From Flavobacterium sp. (GTDB lineage: Bacteria; Bacteroidota; Bacteroidia; Flavobacteriales; Flavobacteriaceae): DNA of 46,482 bases. Below the pieces are notes generated by a model, which did no database searches, was not told the origin of the DNA, and was given only the letters and a program-made list of their open reading frames with translations. The position numbers were made by a program, and so were the translations under genes. Every line of letters begins with the position of its first letter. Within the stretch, counting starts at the first letter, position 1. Below are positions 16,642 to 24,024 of the stretch, one piece after another. The DNA is taken from positions 1 through 46,482 of the forward strand of contig NZ_JAIXUB010000002.1 in assembly GCF_027484205.1 (NCBI RefSeq), written 5' to 3'.

Positions 16642-18117
16642 ATGTCTATTTGGAAAAGAAAACCATTGGCTTTATTATTAGCAGAAGCTTCTGATTCTGA
16701 AAAAGGATTAAAAAGAACATTAACCGCTTGGTCATTAATTGCCTTAGGAATTGGAGCAATTATTGGTGCTGGATTATTTGTTAGAACTGCAATGGCAGCG
16801 TCTCAAAATGCTGGTCCATCGGTAACTATAGCATTTGTTCTTGCTGCTGTAGGTTGTGCATTAGCAGGATTATGTTATGCAGAACTTTCATCTTCTATTC
16901 CAATCTCAGGTAGCGCTTATACCTATACCTATGCAACAATGGGTGAATTTTTAGCATGGATTATTGGATGGGATTTAATACTTGAATATGCTGTTGGAGC
17001 AGCAACAGTTGGAATTGCTTGGAGTGAATATCTCAACAATTTATTGGTCAACGTTCTACATATGAGCCCAATACCTTATGAATTATCGCATTCGCCGTTT
17101 CAAACATCACCTGATGGAGTTAGTGGAATTATAAATTTACCCGCTTTATTTATTGTAGGAATTATTAGTTTACTTTTAATAAAAGGTATTCAAGAATCTG
17201 CTTTTGTTAATGGTATTATTGTAATTGTAAAAGTTGCAATTGTTGTATTGATTATTATAATTGGTTGGCATTTTATCAATCCAGATAATCACACACCATA
17301 TATTCCAGAAAGTTCAGTATACACTGATCCACACGGAATTTCTCACAATTTTGGAGGATTTTGGGGAATAGTTGGAGCTGCTGGAACAGTTTTCTTTGCA
17401 TTTATTGGTTTTGATGCAGTTAGTACTGCTGCTCAAGAAACAAAAAATCCAAAAAGAAATATGCCTATTGGTATTTTAGGATCATTAGCAATTTGTACAC
17501 TATTATACATTCTTTTTGCTCACGTTTTAACAGGTGTTGCAACAGTTGATGATTTTAGAGGTGAAGGTGGCGAAGCTTCTGTAGCTTTTGCTATTCAAAA
17601 ATATATGATTGGATATAAATGGTTAGCTGACTTTGTTACTGTTGCAATTCTTGCAGGATTTTCTTCAGTAATATTAGTGATGTTACTTGGTCAATCAAGA
17701 GTTTTTTATGCTATGGGAAAAGATGGTTTATTACCAAAAGCATTCAGTGATTTACATTCAAAATATCAAACACCTTACAAAGCAAATTTAATCATTTTAG
17801 TAATTGTTGGTCTATTTGCTGCCTTCGTTCCTGGAGATATTGTTGGTGATATGACAAGTATTGGAACTTTATTTGCTTTCGTTTTAGTTTGTATTTCTGT
17901 AATTGTATTGAGAAAGAAAGAACCAGATATGAAAAGAGAATTTAAAACTCCATTGGTTCCATTAGTTCCTATTTTAGGAGTACTTGCTTGTGGATTAATG
18001 ATGGTTGGTTTAGGATGGACAAACTGGTTAAGACTGTTTGCTTGGATGGCACTTGGTGTTATTCTTTATTTCGCTTATGGTAAGAAAAATAGTAAACTAA
18101 ACAATCCTGAGAAATAA
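16642..18117 (+). CDS. APC-superfamily (cationic amino acid transporter-like) permease
   Basis: A 491-residue membrane transporter of about 12-13 helices. LIALGIGAIIGAGLFVR (31-47) and LCYAELSSSIPISGSAYTYT (about 77-96) are the typical CAT/YfnA-type motifs. VFFAFIGFDAVSTAAQETKN and a C-terminal REFKTPLVPLVPILGVL also fit the CAT subfamily. The soluble N-terminus (MSIWKRKPLALLLAEASDS) is likewise usual for CAT members. The specificity for Lys/Arg or other amino acids is not decided by sequence. A strong terminator follows. Confidence 0.92.
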   Translation: MSIWKRKPLALLLAEASDSEKGLKRTLTAWSLIALGIGAIIGAGLFVRTAMAASQNAGPSVTIAFVLAAVGCALAGLCYAELSSSIPISGSAYTYTYATMGEFLAWIIGWDLILEYAVGAATVGIAWSEYLNNLLVNVLHMSPIPYELSHSPFQTSPDGVSGIINLPALFIVGIISLLLIKGIQESAFVNGIIVIVKVAIVVLIIIIGWHFINPDNHTPYIPESSVYTDPHGISHNFGGFWGIVGAAGTVFFAFIGFDAVSTAAQETKNPKRNMPIGILGSLAICTLLYILFAHVLTGVATVDDFRGEGGEASVAFAIQKYMIGYKWLADFVTVAILAGFSSVILVMLLGQSRVFYAMGKDGLLPKAFSDLHSKYQTPYKANLIILVIVGLFAAFVPGDIVGDMTSIGTLFAFVLVCISVIVLRKKEPDMKREFKTPLVPLVPILGVLACGLMMVGLGWTNWLRLFAWMALGVILYFAYGKKNSKLNNPEK

Positions 18118-18132
18118 AATTTTGCTTTATAC

Positions 18133-18167
18133 AAAAAAGGATTTAACTAGAAGTTAAATCCTTTTTT
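18133..18167. terminator. Bidirectional terminator (perfect 16-bp stem)
   Basis: A perfect 16-bp stem (18133-18148 with 18152-18167) with an AGA loop and flanking A/T runs. It separates the convergent permease and PspC genes. Confidence 0.92.
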
Positions 18168-18172
18168 TATGT

Positions 18173-18394
18173 CTATAAATCAAAAACTGAACTTCGTTTT
18201 GCTCTTACTAAATCTTTCAGTTTTATCCAAAAAGCTAAGGTTAGATAAAATCCAAAACCTAATCCTACTGTAACAAAGGAAATGTAAATAAAAAACAAGC
18301 GCACATTTGTAGCACGCATACCAAGCTTATCAGCTAAGCGAGAAGAGACATGAAATCCGTGTTTCTCAAAAAAATAGCGAATGTTGTTTATCAT
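18173..18394 (-). CDS. PspC-domain membrane protein
   Basis: A 73-residue protein matching the core PspC domain: a short N-terminal amphipathic part (RLADKLGMRATNVRLFF) and one long hydrophobic stretch at about residues 30-57. PspC proteins sense envelope stress in enterobacteria; in Bacteroidota small stand-alone PspC proteins have no assigned role. It follows the DUF2851 gene (113 bp apart) on the same strand. Confidence 0.85.
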   Translation of the reverse strand: MINNIRYFFEKHGFHVSSRLADKLGMRATNVRLFFIYISFVTVGLGFGFYLTLAFWIKLKDLVRAKRSSVFDL

Positions 18395-18507
18395 TTTTAG
18401 TACCTATAATATTTTGAGTCTGAATATTTATAAAAATATCTTGGACAAGCTCATACAGCCAATCCTTTTCAAATTAACCTCTTGCAATAAACTACAAATT
18501 TATACTT

Positions 18508-19776
18508 TTATTTCTTTAAAAGTTGAATTCCAATAGCACATTCTAAACACTTTTTATTATTGCAATATTCGTTTTTGAGTTGCAATAAGGCTTGCGATTG
18601 AAATGCGCTTTTAGATTTTATTCCAAAAGAATTGAATTTATCAATAATAGTGTTCTTTTCAGATGAAATTTCAGAGAGTAATTCAATTAATTGCTCTGAA
18701 ATATCTTTACCTTGACTTCGTGCATAAGCAAACTTTATTGGAATTATAGTGTTGATTATTAATAAATCTATAAATGATTTAGACAAAACTTTTTCTTTTT
18801 TTGGACTTAATTTATCAAAATTATAATGTGTTTTCCAATAATCGCTTACAGAAATTGCAAACAAAGAATACAATTCTTTCAATGATTTTGCTTCTATAAT
18901 TTTCGAAAATAAATTTCTATTCAAATGATAAATCATTGCTAATTGTGATAATCTAATAGTTGGGAAATTATCTGGTCGATGTTTAAAAAACTGAATTGGA
19001 GCTAAAATTGGTGGTTGCAATTTATATTTTAAAGCAATATAATCATACCACGATTTTAATTCTTTTGCATAATTATCTTCAATAACTATCGGAATTAAAT
19101 TGGCTTGACCAAAAAGTAATGCCTCAAGATATAAAACTTCGAGAGCTTCTTTTCTAATAATTGAAAACGTAATTGACTTTGCTACTTTCAAAAACGATTC
19201 ACCATTGGTATTCAACCCGAAATTTTTAGCAAGCATACAAAACAAAACTGATTCCCAATCGTTTTCAGTTTCCAAGAGTAATTGATTTATGGGTTGTGAC
19301 TTTCGCTCTAAACGTTCAAAAAACAAACGCTCTTGCCAATTAGAAATCGTAAAATCGTCAACATCTTTAATTTGATTTTCGCAAAAAATCCAAGATTTCG
19401 GTGAAATTAAAGATTGATATTTATATAATTCTTCTCTAGAAACATAATTTTTAATTTCAAGAACAGGAATTTCAGAATTATCTTTTCTAAAAATTGGTGC
19501 ATCATGTTCCCAAACAACATGAAGAATTACGTTGTTGTAATTATCATCTTTTTCATGATGATGCACATACCAATCAGATGACTTGATATGAATTTCAATG
19601 TTTCCTGCCCATTTTTGTTCGTTTAAAACAATTTGAGCATTAAAAAAATCTGGACCGGATTGTTGAATGTATTGCCCGAAGTTAAGAATGTGTAAAACTT
19701 CGCCTTGTGTGGTTTTTAAATTAGAAATATCTAATTTTTTATACAACCAAATGTAGTGTAGAAAATCTTCTTTCAT
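18508..19776 (-). CDS. DUF2851 family protein
   Basis: A 422-residue cytosolic protein with the DUF2851 opening: FLHYIWLYKKLD (5-16), SGPDFFNAQI (39-48), WAGNIEIHIKSSDWYVH (56-72) and ILHVVWEHD. The conserved acidic and histidine residues in this stretch resemble a nuclease-like core, but this is inference. The C-terminus has a cysteine pair pattern CNNKKCLECAIG (about 407-418). The function is unknown. The length is normal. Confidence 0.87.
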   Translation of the reverse strand: MKEDFLHYIWLYKKLDISNLKTTQGEVLHILNFGQYIQQSGPDFFNAQIVLNEQKWAGNIEIHIKSSDWYVHHHEKDDNYNNVILHVVWEHDAPIFRKDNSEIPVLEIKNYVSREELYKYQSLISPKSWIFCENQIKDVDDFTISNWQERLFFERLERKSQPINQLLLETENDWESVLFCMLAKNFGLNTNGESFLKVAKSITFSIIRKEALEVLYLEALLFGQANLIPIVIEDNYAKELKSWYDYIALKYKLQPPILAPIQFFKHRPDNFPTIRLSQLAMIYHLNRNLFSKIIEAKSLKELYSLFAISVSDYWKTHYNFDKLSPKKEKVLSKSFIDLLIINTIIPIKFAYARSQGKDISEQLIELLSEISSEKNTIIDKFNSFGIKSKSAFQSQALLQLKNEYCNNKKCLECAIGIQLLKK

Positions 19777-19999
19777 AAAAATGTTATCTATATGGCTTTG
19801 AAACGACCAAAGTAATTTTTTGATCTGAATTACACAAATATTCTAAAATTAAATTTTCAAAACTTATATTTGTATTACAAACAACTAATAGAAGTATTTT
19901 TTTAATTACGTAGTGCTACTATGCAATGAAAAAATATAAAATCTAAAACAAAAACCCTAATTTTTCGCTTCAATCAAAAAAAGCTAAAATGACTTCATT

Positions 20000-21649
20000 A
20001 TGAAAAATTTCTTCATCCTACTCTTTTCGGTATTTTCCATTACAAGTTTTGGTCAGAAAAATTATAAAATTACTTATTTAAAAAGTTCTAATGGAACACT
20101 AATTGAAAATCAAGATGCAATTTTAGTGTATTCAAATGAGAAAAAATCGTTAATTACTTCAGAAAAAATTATAGCAAACAAATCGGAATTTCCTTTTGAA
20201 CAAACAATTATTGATGGTCTAAGTTATTATCAATTGGCTAATTTGAGTAATTCAAAAGCAATTTCAACAAAAGATTCGGTTTCAATTGGGAAACAAAATT
20301 TCGAATTTTTATCGGATACTAAAAAAATATTAGGATATAATTGTAAAAAAGCAAAGACCATTATTAATTCAAATACCATTGAGCTTTGGTACACTAATGA
20401 TTTAAAAATTAAAGGCGCGCCAACAGTTTTAGGTCAAGATTTAGGATTGGTTTTAGAAATGAATAGAAATGGAAATTTTATTATTGCAGCAACAAAAATT
20501 GAAAAAGTTAAAACCATTCCATCAATATCATTGGATTCAAACAAAACGTTAGATTTACTTTCCTACAGAGATTTGCTATGGAAAAGTAGATTTACAACTG
20601 TTTCTGTTTTTAAAGATGAGATTATTAATTTTTCAAATGAATCAAAATCGAACGATAGCATTTTGAGATTTGCTAATGGCACAATTATTTTGAAGAAAGT
20701 AAAAATTCCATCAATAGCAAAAGGAAGTCAAGTATTTATTGATGTTTGTGAGCAATCTAATGGTGATGCTTATGATAGAACGGGTTCCGTTTTTATGATT
20801 CCAATGGATAAAAAGCAATCCTTTATTGATGGATTAAAAAATGGGGCAAAAACACTTCCAGTTTATAACAACGGAAATGGCAAGGACTATCAAGGAATTA
20901 TTTCAACAGAAAACTATTTGCCTTTGCTAGAGTTGATGCGCTTTTTTACACCATTTGGAATAAAACAATACAATCATATTCAATTAAAAGACAAAACTTG
21001 GGAAGAAAAAGTAAATTATCGTCAGGACATTTCCGAATTGACCGCTGCACTGAATGACAAAGAAATTTATATTGGAACTTTTATAGGTAATTATGACAAA
21101 GGTGGACATAAAGTGAGTGTAAATATCACGATTCATCCTGAAGAAAATGGAAAAGAGAAATCAACTTTTGTGCTTCCTATTTTTAATACTACCAATGTTA
21201 TGGAAATGGCAGGTCAAGAGTATGGCACTTTATTTAATTCTGAAAAAGGATTGTTTGTCAATTTCACACTAGAAAAAGAATTGAAAAATGCAAAATTGAG
21301 GTATATTTCAACAGGTCATGGCGGTTGGGAAAACGGAGATGAATTTGTACCAAAGAAAAATACAATTTTATTAGACGAAAAAGAAGTATTTCATTTTACA
21401 CCTTGGCGAGAAGATTGTGGTTCGTACAGATTATACAATCCTGCATCGGGAAATTTCTCTAATGGATTATCTTCATCAGATTATAGTCGCTCTAATTGGT
21501 GTCCCGGAATGGTTACAAACCCAGTATATATTGAATTAGGTGATTTAAAGGAAGGACAACATTCGATTCAAGTGATTATTCCACAAGGTAATCCTGAAGG
21601 AACAAGTTTTAGTTCTTGGAATGTTTCTGGAGTTTTGATTGGTGAATAG
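20000..21649 (+). CDS. Secreted GLPGLI domain fused to PNGase F-like domain
   Basis: A 549-residue exported protein. The signal peptide is MKNFFILLFSVFSITSFGQ. Residues 20-168 form a GLPGLI-type domain (LGYNCKKA at 111-118, LWYTNDL at 129-135, PTVLGQDLGLVLEM at 141-154). Residues about 200-549 align by eye with peptide:N-glycosidase F of Elizabethkingia meningoseptica: AYDRTGSV (257-264; Asp259 corresponds to catalytic Asp60), GDEF (446-449; Glu448 corresponds to Glu206) and NWCPGM (499-504). The position of Glu118 seems to be Gly359. No T9SS sorting domain is seen. N-glycan release in the periplasm or at the surface is likely but unproven. A possible -7 box TATATTTG (19865-19872) gives a leader of about 120 nt. 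Confidence 0.83.
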   Translation: MKNFFILLFSVFSITSFGQKNYKITYLKSSNGTLIENQDAILVYSNEKKSLITSEKIIANKSEFPFEQTIIDGLSYYQLANLSNSKAISTKDSVSIGKQNFEFLSDTKKILGYNCKKAKTIINSNTIELWYTNDLKIKGAPTVLGQDLGLVLEMNRNGNFIIAATKIEKVKTIPSISLDSNKTLDLLSYRDLLWKSRFTTVSVFKDEIINFSNESKSNDSILRFANGTIILKKVKIPSIAKGSQVFIDVCEQSNGDAYDRTGSVFMIPMDKKQSFIDGLKNGAKTLPVYNNGNGKDYQGIISTENYLPLLELMRFFTPFGIKQYNHIQLKDKTWEEKVNYRQDISELTAALNDKEIYIGTFIGNYDKGGHKVSVNITIHPEENGKEKSTFVLPIFNTTNVMEMAGQEYGTLFNSEKGLFVNFTLEKELKNAKLRYISTGHGGWENGDEFVPKKNTILLDEKEVFHFTPWREDCGSYRLYNPASGNFSNGLSSSDYSRSNWCPGMVTNPVYIELGDLKEGQHSIQVIIPQGNPEGTSFSSWNVSGVLIGE

Positions 21650-21694
21650 CTTTTAGATAAAAATTTTCACTAATTTAAATTCATTATTTATGAA

Positions 21695-21868
21695 TTAGAT
21701 TTTATCCAATTCAGATGCTTTTACAGTAATTACTTTACCATCACGCATTATAACTACAGATTGGTCTTTTTCAATTTTTGATTTTATCATTCTTTGAAAA
21801 GATAATTTTAACCCTTTTGCGACTTTTTCGTGAAAATCATCAATTTTAGATACTACTTTCTTACTCAT
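21695..21868 (-). CDS. Small partner protein downstream of the zeta-like kinase
   Basis: A 57-residue ORF (ATG at 21868, TAA at 21697-21695), 11 bp after the zeta-like gene stop. It has a basic helical first half (KIDDFHEKVAKGLKLSFQRM) and a strand-like second half (SVVIMRDGKVITVKASELDK). It has good codon use and no competing frame. I recognise no named family. The tight linkage to the kinase suggests a toxin-antitoxin or modifier pair; the gene order (kinase first) is the reverse of classical epsilon-zeta. Confidence 0.72.
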   Translation of the reverse strand: MSKKVVSKIDDFHEKVAKGLKLSFQRMIKSKIEKDQSVVIMRDGKVITVKASELDKI

Positions 21869-21879
21869 ATTATCTTCGT

Positions 21880-22449
21880 TTATTCAGTAACTATTGAATC
21901 CCATTTTTTTATATCAAAAATTTCTATTTCTTGATTTATAGAACCTTTAGCGATAATTTTTGGTTGTTCTTCATTGTCTAACAACATCCAACTGTCACAC
22001 AAAGGTAAATAAATTTTGATTAGATTTTCAATTCCTCTTTTATATCTTCTTGAAATTATGTTATTTGGAATATTATGTCCACCTTCTGAAACTCTAATTG
22101 CAACTCTATTTATTGCCATTTCAATACTTGGTAACCAAAAGAAAAGCAGTTTAATAGTAAACCCTAATTGTTTGGCTTTTATTAATCTGTGTTTGTATGT
22201 TTTTGTTGATAAAGTGGTTTCAAAAGCAAAACTTTCATCAGAATTCATTAAAACATCAATTCTTTCAAGCATAATTCTACCTGATTCAAAAGCAACTTTT
22301 TCAGGCTGGAATGGCGATAATCCTTTCGCTATTTCATCAGCATTTACAAACTCTTTACAGTTTAAAATTTCAGGAAGAATGGTGTAAGAAGCAGTAGTTT
22401 TTCCTGCACCATTACATCCTGCAATTATATAAATATTTTTATCTTTCAA
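21880..22449 (-). CDS. Zeta-toxin-like P-loop kinase
   Basis: A 189-residue protein of the zeta toxin/UDP-GlcNAc kinase-like AAA family. The Walker A motif is GCNGAGKTT (11-19), followed by FVNADEIAKGLSPF (34-47) with the conserved Asp38, FAFETTLS (75-82), and the basic RVSEGGHNIP ... SRRYKRG (119-139) that forms the lid. Zeta toxins phosphorylate UDP-activated sugars and block wall synthesis; chromosomal relatives may have other targets. The start is TTG at 22449, only 2 bp after the stop of the cysteine synthase gene; the Walker motif is too close for a later start. Translational coupling is likely. Confidence 0.85.
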   Translation of the reverse strand: MKDKNIYIIAGCNGAGKTTASYTILPEILNCKEFVNADEIAKGLSPFQPEKVAFESGRIMLERIDVLMNSDESFAFETTLSTKTYKHRLIKAKQLGFTIKLLFFWLPSIEMAINRVAIRVSEGGHNIPNNIISRRYKRGIENLIKIYLPLCDSWMLLDNEEQPKIIAKGSINQEIEIFDIKKWDSIVTE

Positions 22450-22451
22450 TT

Positions 22452-23813
22452 TTATTTTATTGAACCAATGATATCATATTTTGTTATGATATGATGTTTT
22501 CCGTTTCCTAAATCGACTAAAACTGCTTGATTGTCTTTAGTGAAAAGTTTTGAAACTTCTTCAATTGGCGTTCCAAGTTTTACAATTGGGTAAGGTTTGC
22601 CCATTACTTCACGAATTGGCTTTTCAGCAATATCTTTATCTACAACATAGCTTTGAAACAAATCAGATTCGTCAACAGAACCAACAAAACCTGTTACATC
22701 AACAACTGGAATCTGTGATATTTTATATTTTCGCATTCTTTCAATTGCATGAGAAACTAATTCTTCAGTGCGAACAATAACTAAAGATTTATCGATATGA
22801 TCTTTAATTACATCTTCCGCTTTTGTAATTTCCTCGTCTAGAAAACCTCTTTCACGCATCCAGTCATCGTTGAACATTTTTCCTACATAACGACTTCCTG
22901 AGTCATGAAACAATACTACAACAACATCTTCTGGTTTAAAATGTTCTTTTAACTGATGTAATCCTTTGATACATGAACCAGCAGAATTTCCAACAAAGAT
23001 TCCTTCTTCAAGTGCAATTTTTCTTGTGTAAACAGCAGCATCTTTATCGGTTACTTTTGTAAAACCATCAATTAATGAAAAGTCAACATTTTTAGGAAGA
23101 ATATCTTCACCTATTCCTTCAGTGATATAAGAATAGATTTCGTTTTCATCAAAAATTCCTGTTTCATGGTATTTTTTGAAAACTGAACCATAGGTATCAA
23201 TTCCCCAGATTTTGATGTTAGGATTTTTTTCTTTTAAGTATTTTGCAACACCCGAAATTGTTCCTCCTGTTCCTACTCCAACAACAAAATGTGTTACTTT
23301 TCCATTAGTTTGTTCCCAAATTTCTGGACCTGTTTGTTCGTAATGAGCAATAGCATTTGATGGATTATCGTATTGATTTACGTACCAAGAGTTTGGAGTT
23401 TCTTCGCCTAATTTTTTAGACACTGAATAGTATGAGCGAGGATCAGTTGGTTCAACATCTGTTGGACAAACTACAACTTTAGCGCCAACTGCACGAAGAA
23501 TATCCATTTTTTCTTTAGATTGCTTGTCAGTAATTACAAAAATACATTTGTAACCTTTTACAATAGCAGCTAAAGCCAACCCCATTCCTGTGTTGCCAGA
23601 AGTTCCTTCAATAATTGTTCCGCCTGGTTTTAATCGGCCATCAGCCTCTGCATCTTCAACCATTTTTAAAGCCATTCTATCTTTAGTAGAATTTCCTGGA
23701 TTGAAAGTTTCTACTTTTGCTAAAACTAAAGCGTCAATTCCTTGAACCACTTTGTTTAGTTTAACTAAAGGTGTGTTTCCAATAGTTCCTAATATATTTT
23801 CTGAATAATTCAT
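22452..23813 (-). CDS. PLP-dependent cysteine/cystathionine synthase with CBS pair
   Basis: A 453-residue enzyme. The N-terminal fold-type II PLP domain has GNTPLV (12-17), the Schiff-base lysine in NSTKDRMAL (Lys44), EGTSGNTG, and the phosphate loop GVGTGGTISG. The C-terminal 120 residues form two CBS domains (ISQIPVVD ... GSVDESDLF, and the segment to the C-terminus). This architecture is that of cystathionine beta-synthase and CBS-containing cysteine synthases, where the CBS pair may bind adenosyl ligands. I chose the ATG at 23813 because the upstream TTG is part of the promoter -7 box. The next gene, the zeta-like kinase, follows after 2 bp. Confidence 0.92.
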   Translation of the reverse strand: MNYSENILGTIGNTPLVKLNKVVQGIDALVLAKVETFNPGNSTKDRMALKMVEDAEADGRLKPGGTIIEGTSGNTGMGLALAAIVKGYKCIFVITDKQSKEKMDILRAVGAKVVVCPTDVEPTDPRSYYSVSKKLGEETPNSWYVNQYDNPSNAIAHYEQTGPEIWEQTNGKVTHFVVGVGTGGTISGVAKYLKEKNPNIKIWGIDTYGSVFKKYHETGIFDENEIYSYITEGIGEDILPKNVDFSLIDGFTKVTDKDAAVYTRKIALEEGIFVGNSAGSCIKGLHQLKEHFKPEDVVVVLFHDSGSRYVGKMFNDDWMRERGFLDEEITKAEDVIKDHIDKSLVIVRTEELVSHAIERMRKYKISQIPVVDVTGFVGSVDESDLFQSYVVDKDIAEKPIREVMGKPYPIVKLGTPIEEVSKLFTKDNQAVLVDLGNGKHHIITKYDIIGSIK

Positions 23814-23831
23814 ATTATTTGTTTGTGAATG

Positions 23832-23862
23832 CAAAGATATTGATAATTATATGGTTTTACAA
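23832..23862 (-). promoter_or_regulatory. Promoter of the cysteine synthase/zeta operon
   Basis: On the minus strand: TTG (23862-23860), 20 nt, TATCTTTG (23839-23832), followed by CATTC and the ATG 18 bp further. It is a full consensus match. Confidence 0.78.
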
Positions 23863-23889
23863 GACCTTGATATTAGAGAAAACGGAATG

Positions 23890-23985
23890 CTAATTAACCC
23901 TGATTGAAATGAAAATCCTTTTCTTATTTTGCCTGAGGTTCTCGAAGGCAACATAAGAAAAGATTGAAATGAAAAGCAGGAAAAT
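23890..23985 (-). repeat. Dispersed hairpin element, copy B
   Basis: Read on the minus strand: left flank TTTTCCTGCTTTTCATTTCA then ATC; a 17-bp stem (23962-23946 with 23934-23918, one mismatch on DNA) closed by an 11-nt loop; right flank GATTTTCATTTCAATCAGGG then TTAATTAGC. The flanks match copy A at 22 of 30 (left) and about 21 of 28 (right) positions by hand count. The stem is unrelated in sequence. It starts about 40 bp after the porin stop, in gene orientation. Confidence 0.85.
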
Positions 23986-24024
23986 GGTTTTGTAAAATTC
24001 GCAAACCATTCGTTCCTAAAAAAC

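Noticed and set aside
18440..18453. CTTGGACAAGCTCA, a 13/14 match to the reverse complement of the 5041-5072 repeat unit, upstream of the PspC gene
   Set aside because: A single short match in an AT-rich gap; it may be a decayed unit but cannot be separated from chance here.
19989..20003. Five-codon ORF (ATGACTTCATTATGA) overlapping the start of the GLPGLI/PNGase gene
   Set aside because: Too short to claim as a regulatory uORF without conservation; such overlaps occur by chance in AT-rich leaders.
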